A stretch of 34,382 nucleotides of DNA from an uncultured Nocardioides sp. Lineage in GTDB: Bacteria; Actinomycetota; Actinomycetes; Propionibacteriales; Nocardioidaceae. Positions 30,468 to 34,382 of this stretch are shown piece by piece. The notes beneath the pieces are model-generated. The model had not been told where the DNA came from. It was given only the letters and a program-made list of their open reading frames with translations, and made no database searches. The stretch covers positions 1-34,382 of the forward strand of contig NZ_CADCUP010000115.1 of the NCBI RefSeq assembly GCF_902805925.1, given 5' to 3'. Made by a program: the position numbers and the translations under genes. The first letter of the stretch is position 1, and each line of letters begins with the position of its first letter.

Positions 30468-33059
30468 GTGAGCCAGTTCGGAGCAGACAAGTTCACCACC
30501 CGCAGCCGCGACGTGATCGAGGCTGCCCAGCTGTCCGCGACGACCGCGGGCAACTCCACCACCGAGCCCGTCCACCTGCTCGTGGCCCTCCTCCTGCAGG
30601 AGGACGGCGTCCCGGCCAGCCTGGTCACCAAGGCCGGGGCCGACGCGCCCGCCCTGGTGCGCGCGGCCGCCGCCGAGCGCGACGCCCTGCCCAAGGCCAC
30701 CGGCTCGACCGTCCAGCAGCCCGCGGCCTCGGCATCGCTCACGCGCGTGCTCGCCGGCGCGATCGACCTCGCCTCCTCGATGAAGGACGACTACGTCGCC
30801 ACCGAGCACCTCTTCATCTCCCTGGCGACGGTCGAGTCGTCGGCGAGGAAGGTGCTCAGCGACGCCGGGCTCACCGCCGACGGCCTGCGCGAGGGCCTGA
30901 CGGCCGTCCGCGGCAACCGCCGGGTGACCAGCCAGGAGGCTGAGTCGACGTACGAGGCGCTGGAGAAGTACTCCGTGGACCTCACCACCGCCGCCGAGGA
31001 GGGCCGGCTCGACCCGGTCATCGGCCGCGACGCCGAGATCCGCCGCGTGGTGCAGGTGCTGTCGCGGCGCACCAAGAACAACCCCGTGCTCATCGGCGAG
31101 CCCGGCGTCGGCAAGACCGCCGTCGTCGAGGGGCTGGCCCAGCGGGTGGTGGCCGGCGACGTGCCCGACTCGCTCAAGGGACGCCGCGTGCTCAGCCTGG
31201 ACCTGGCGGCGATGGTGGCCGGGGCGAAGTACCGCGGCGAGTTCGAGGAGCGGCTCAAGGCCGTGCTGGAGGAGATCAAGGACGCCGGCGGCCAGGTCAT
31301 CACGTTCATCGACGAGCTGCACACGGTCGTGGGCGCGGGCGCGGGCGGCGACTCCGCCATGGACGCCGGCAACATGCTCAAGCCCATGCTGGCGCGCGGG
31401 GAGCTGCACATGATCGGCGCCACGACGCTCGACGAGTACCGCGAGCGCATCGAGAAGGACCCCGCCCTGGAGCGCCGCTTCCAGCAGGTCTTCGTCGGCG
31501 AGCCGAGCGTCGAGGACACCATCCAGATCCTCCGCGGCATCCAGGAGAAGTACGAGGCCCACCACGGCGTGCGGATCACCGACGCCGCGCTGGTGGCCGC
31601 GGCGACGCTGAGCGACCGCTACATCACCGGGCGCCAGCTGCCCGACAAGGCGATCGACCTCATCGACGAGGCCGCCTCCCGGCTGCGGATGGAGCGGGAG
31701 TCCTCACCCGAGGAGATCGACCAGCTGCGCCGCCAGGTCGACCGGCTCACCATGGAGGAGTTCGCGCTCGCCAAGGAGACCGACGAGGCCTCCGCCGAGC
31801 GGCTCGCCGTCCTGCGCGCCGACCTCGCCGACCGCCAGGAGGAGCTCCGCGGGCTGGAGGCCCGGTGGGAGCGCGAGAAGTCCTCGCTCGAGGGCGAGGG
31901 CGAGCTGCGGCGGGCGCTGGACCACCTCAAGATCGAGGAGGAGCGCTACCTGCGCGACGGCAACCTGGAGGGCGCGTCGAAGATCCGCTACGAGTCGATC
32001 CCCAACCTGGAGCGGCAGATCCGGGAGATCGAGAAGACCGAGGCCGCCGACCTGGAGCCCCTGGTCGGCGAGGAGGTCGGCGCGGAGCAGGTCGCCGAGG
32101 TCGTCGAGGCCTGGACCGGCATCCCCACCGGTCGGATGCTGCAGGGGGAGACCGCCAAGCTCCTCGAGATGGAGTCGGTGATCGGCCGGCGGCTGATCGG
32201 CCAGCAGGCGGCGGTCAACGCCGTGAGCGACGCCGTACGCCGCTCCCGGGCGGGGATCTCCGACCCCCACCGGCCGACCGGCTCGTTCCTCTTCCTCGGC
32301 CCCACCGGCACGGGCAAGACCGAGCTCGCGAAGGCGCTGGCCGACTTCCTGTTCGACGACGAGCGGGCGATCGTGCGGATCGACATGAGCGAGTACTCCG
32401 AGAAGCACTCGGTGGCCCGCCTGGTCGGTGCCCCGCCCGGCTACGTCGGCTACGACGAGGGCGGCCAGCTCACCGAGTCGGTGCGCCGCCGGCCCTACGC
32501 CGTGGTGCTGCTCGACGAGGTCGAGAAGGCCCACCCCGAGGTCTTCGACATCCTGCTGCAGGTGCTCGACGACGGCCGCCTCACCGACGGCCAGGGCCGC
32601 ACCGTCGACTTCCGCAACACCCTGCTGATCCTCACCAGCAACCTGGGCTCGACCTTCCTGGTCGACCCGACGCTGGACCCCGAGGTCAAGAAGGACTCGG
32701 TGATGGGCGTCGTCCGGGCGCACTTCAAGCCCGAGTTCCTCAACCGCCTCGACGAGGTCGTGCTGTTCGACGCGCTCGGCCGCGACGAGCTGACCCACAT
32801 CGTGGACCTGCAGCTGGTGCTGCTGGAGAAGCGGCTGGCGGTCCGACGGATCGCCATCTCGGTGTCCGAGGAGGCGCGGGACTGGCTCGCCGAGACCGGC
32901 TACGACCCGGCGTACGGCGCCCGCCCGCTGCGCCGGCTGGTGCAGAGCGCGATCGGCGACCCGCTGGCCCGGATGCTCCTCGGGGGCGAGGTGACCGACG
33001 GTGGCTCGGTGAGCGTCGACGTCGGCGCCGACGGGCTCGTGCTGAAGGCGGAGGGGTGA
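30468..33059 (+). CDS. clpB: ATP-dependent disaggregase ClpB
   Basis: An 863-aa Hsp100 disaggregase that works with DnaK/DnaJ/GrpE to rescue aggregated proteins. The N-domain starts [20 protein letters not shown]. The first AAA+ module has Walker A GEPGVGKT near residue 210 and Walker B ITFIDELH. The coiled-coil M-domain (about 400-530), absent from ClpA, is rich in Glu/Arg/Leu. The second module has GPTGTGKT near 611, [13 protein letters not shown] and the sensor region ILTSNLGS. There is no IGF/L loop for ClpP, as expected for ClpB. GTG 30468 gives the normal N-terminus and follows AGGAG. The upstream HAIR places it in the HspR regulon. Confidence 0.97.
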   Translation: MSQFGADKFTTRSRDVIEAAQLSATTAGNSTTEPVHLLVALLLQEDGVPASLVTKAGADAPALVRAAAAERDALPKATGSTVQQPAASASLTRVLAGAIDLASSMKDDYVATEHLFISLATVESSARKVLSDAGLTADGLREGLTAVRGNRRVTSQEAESTYEALEKYSVDLTTAAEEGRLDPVIGRDAEIRRVVQVLSRRTKNNPVLIGEPGVGKTAVVEGLAQRVVAGDVPDSLKGRRVLSLDLAAMVAGAKYRGEFEERLKAVLEEIKDAGGQVITFIDELHTVVGAGAGGDSAMDAGNMLKPMLARGELHMIGATTLDEYRERIEKDPALERRFQQVFVGEPSVEDTIQILRGIQEKYEAHHGVRITDAALVAAATLSDRYITGRQLPDKAIDLIDEAASRLRMERESSPEEIDQLRRQVDRLTMEEFALAKETDEASAERLAVLRADLADRQEELRGLEARWEREKSSLEGEGELRRALDHLKIEEERYLRDGNLEGASKIRYESIPNLERQIREIEKTEAADLEPLVGEEVGAEQVAEVVEAWTGIPTGRMLQGETAKLLEMESVIGRRLIGQQAAVNAVSDAVRRSRAGISDPHRPTGSFLFLGPTGTGKTELAKALADFLFDDERAIVRIDMSEYSEKHSVARLVGAPPGYVGYDEGGQLTESVRRRPYAVVLLDEVEKAHPEVFDILLQVLDDGRLTDGQGRTVDFRNTLLILTSNLGSTFLVDPTLDPEVKKDSVMGVVRAHFKPEFLNRLDEVVLFDALGRDELTHIVDLQLVLLEKRLAVRRIAISVSEEARDWLAETGYDPAYGARPLRRLVQSAIGDPLARMLLGGEVTDGGSVSVDVGADGLVLKAEG

Positions 33060-33164
33060 GCGGCGCGGCGCGGGTGGCCCGCGGCCCGGTGCAGACGCGG
33101 ACCGCGATGGCGCACCCGGTGCTCGATGACGGCGGGCCTTGTCGGTGAATGGTGGAATGGTGCC

Positions 33165-34202
33165 GTGAGCGACTCCGGCAAGACCCTCCCGCGACCCCGT
33201 CAGGTGACGTGGGCCGCGTGGATGATCATGCTCGGGTCGGTCTTCGTCGTCGTCACCGGCTACGAGGTGGTCGCCGGCCTGCGCACGCTGGACTCCCGCA
33301 CCGCCGTCCAGGACTTCCTCGCCGAGCCGCCCGGCAGCGGCCTGGGCCTCTCGGTCGAGGACGTGCTGACGGTGATGCACGTCAGTGCCCTGGTCGCCGC
33401 GTTCTGTGCCACCGCGGCCGCCGTGCTCGGGTACTACGTCCTGCAGCGCCACCGTGGTGCCCGGGTGGTGCTCGCGGTGCTCGCGGTGCCGCTGTTCCTC
33501 ACCGGGATCGTCACGGGCGGGTTCATGTCATCCCTGGTGGCGGTGGCCGCCCTGGTGCTGTGGCTGCAGCCGGCCCGCGACTGGTTCGACGGCAAGGCCG
33601 CGCCGCCCCAGCCCGATCGTGACGACGCCCGGCGCTCCGCGGTGTGGCCGCCGCCGGTGGCCGAGCAGCCCCCGGTGCCGCCCACGGGGCCCAGGCCGTT
33701 CCAGGCATTCGGCCGAGGGGCGACCACGATGGCCGTCCCGACCGGAGCGCCGGCCCCGGTGCGGGCCCCGGCACGGCGCCCCGGCACCGTGGTGGTGGCG
33801 GCGATCGTCACGTGGGTGGTCGCGGGCTTCGCGCTCGTGTCGTCGCTCGCGGCCATCGCCGTCGTGGCGTCCTCGCCCGACCTGGTGCTCGACGAGGTGG
33901 CCCGGCAGAACCCCGAGCTCGCCGACCAGGGGGTCACCGAGTCCGCGCTGGTCGCCGCGACGTACGTCATGGGAGGGCTGGTCGCCCTGTGGGCCGGGCT
34001 CGCCTGCGTGTGCGCAGCGGTGATGCTGCGTCGCAACACCCCGGCCGCGCGGGCCCTCACCGTCTCGTCGGTGGCCACGGCGGCCTTCTGCCTCGTCGGC
34101 AGCCTGGCCTCCCCGGCGCTCGCGGTGCCTGCTCTGGCGGCCGTCGTCGTGATGGCCCTGATGCGCCGGCCCGAGGTGCGCTCGTGGTTCGCCTCGCGCT
34201 GA
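33165..34202 (+). CDS. Multi-pass membrane protein, hypothetical
   Basis: A 345-aa protein with two membrane blocks. Residues about 10-140 hold three or four segments (WAAWMIMLGSVFVVVTGYEV first). A cytoplasmic Pro-rich linker follows (about 150-215), then a second block of four segments (about 218-335, starting TVVVAAIVTWVVAGFALV). The loop DLVLDEVARQNPELADQG is probably external. The C-terminus is short and basic. I do not recognise a family. GTG 33165 closely follows GGAATGGTGCC, a layout typical of leaderless actinobacterial genes; ATG or GTG alternatives upstream (33126) would add a Trp-rich stretch. It is convergent with the aminotransferase 12 bp away. Confidence 0.75.
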   Translation: MSDSGKTLPRPRQVTWAAWMIMLGSVFVVVTGYEVVAGLRTLDSRTAVQDFLAEPPGSGLGLSVEDVLTVMHVSALVAAFCATAAAVLGYYVLQRHRGARVVLAVLAVPLFLTGIVTGGFMSSLVAVAALVLWLQPARDWFDGKAAPPQPDRDDARRSAVWPPPVAEQPPVPPTGPRPFQAFGRGATTMAVPTGAPAPVRAPARRPGTVVVAAIVTWVVAGFALVSSLAAIAVVASSPDLVLDEVARQNPELADQGVTESALVAATYVMGGLVALWAGLACVCAAVMLRRNTPAARALTVSSVATAAFCLVGSLASPALAVPALAAVVVMALMRRPEVRSWFASR

Positions 34203-34214
34203 CCCGCTGCCGGC

Positions 34215-34382
34215 TCAGGCGGTGAGGTCGGCGCCCGAGAGGCGCCGGAGCCCCTCGGCGATCACGTCGTCCTCCTTGCAGAACGCCCAGCGCACCAGCT
34301 GCCGACCCGCCTCGGCGTCGTCGTGGAAGCCCTGGGTCGGGACCGCCACGACCCCGGCCCGCTCGGGCAGAGACCGGCAGAA
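34215..34382 (-). CDS. Aminotransferase class I/II, C-terminal fragment (cut by window end)
   Basis: The minus strand is open from the window edge to TGA at 34215, giving 55 residues. They include LPERAGVVAVPTQGFHDD, LVRWAFCKEDDVIAEGLRRL and end SGADLTA. The R-W-A-F-C-K-x-D-x-V-I/L segment is typical of the C-terminus of fold-type I PLP aminotransferases. The closest resemblance is to the kynurenine/methionine aminotransferase or DapC-like group, which contributes the carboxylate-binding Arg. The PLP-lysine region lies outside the window, so substrate cannot be assigned. Confidence 0.75.
   Translation of the reverse strand, partial: FCRSLPERAGVVAVPTQGFHDDAEAGRQLVRWAFCKEDDVIAEGLRRLSGADLTA

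Overview
The window is very GC-rich and densely coding, with third codon positions almost all G or C, many GTG starts, 1-4 bp start/stop overlaps and probable leaderless genes. The operon order dnaK-grpE-dnaJ-hspR, with HspR-type inverted repeats (HAIR) in front of dnaK and clpB, places it in the Actinomycetota. Gene content and style suggest a Nocardioides-like member of the Propionibacteriales; that narrower placement is inference. No rRNA, tRNA, CRISPR array, insertion sequence or phage gene was seen, and no stretch longer than 300 bases lacks a gene.

Layout, left part. 3-685 (+) is a matrixin-type metalloprotease, cut by the window edge and with an apparent one-base frameshift. 729-1226 (+) is a hot-dog thioesterase. 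4621-1237 (-) is a tight four-gene unit: a Chloroflexus-type malyl-CoA lyase, a CitE-like CoA-ester lyase, a membrane-anchored sortase-fold protein that lacks the catalytic His and Cys, and an alpha/beta hydrolase. 5254-4688 (-) is a DUF1992 protein. It is separated from a nitroreductase (6001-5402, -) by a striking 88-bp nested inverted repeat. 6101-9782 (+) is a coupled lower histidine-degradation operon: an M20 amidohydrolase, hutF and hutI, without hutH or hutU. It is followed by a 51-aa unknown protein and a 980-aa LuxR regulator of the LAL type (large ATP-binding).

Middle. 13208-18184 (+) is the most intriguing block. It encodes a 70-aa Asp/Gly-repeat peptide, a JmjC/cupin oxygenase apparently starting at CTG just after the peptide stop codon, a sucrase/ferredoxin-like [2Fe-2S] protein, a cytochrome P450 and an MFS exporter. 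It is preceded by a perfect 22-bp palindrome and regularly spaced GGGAT repeats. The arrangement resembles a peptide-modification cassette, but that function is a hypothesis. Next come an ESX-like helical pair (19207-18214, -), a membrane-anchored beta-domain protein, an EamA transporter divergent from a MarR regulator, an aldo/keto reductase, and a KaiC-like double ATPase coupled to an RsbW-like ATP-binding protein.

Right part. A Dabb protein is followed by the heat-shock operon dnaK-grpE-dnaJ-hspR. A receiver-only response regulator is coupled to a Cys-cluster/pentapeptide-repeat protein and diverges from clpB. The window ends with a multi-pass membrane protein and the C-terminus of an aminotransferase. 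HspR probably represses both its own operon and clpB through the two HAIR sites, giving one chaperone/disaggregase regulon split by the response-regulator pair.
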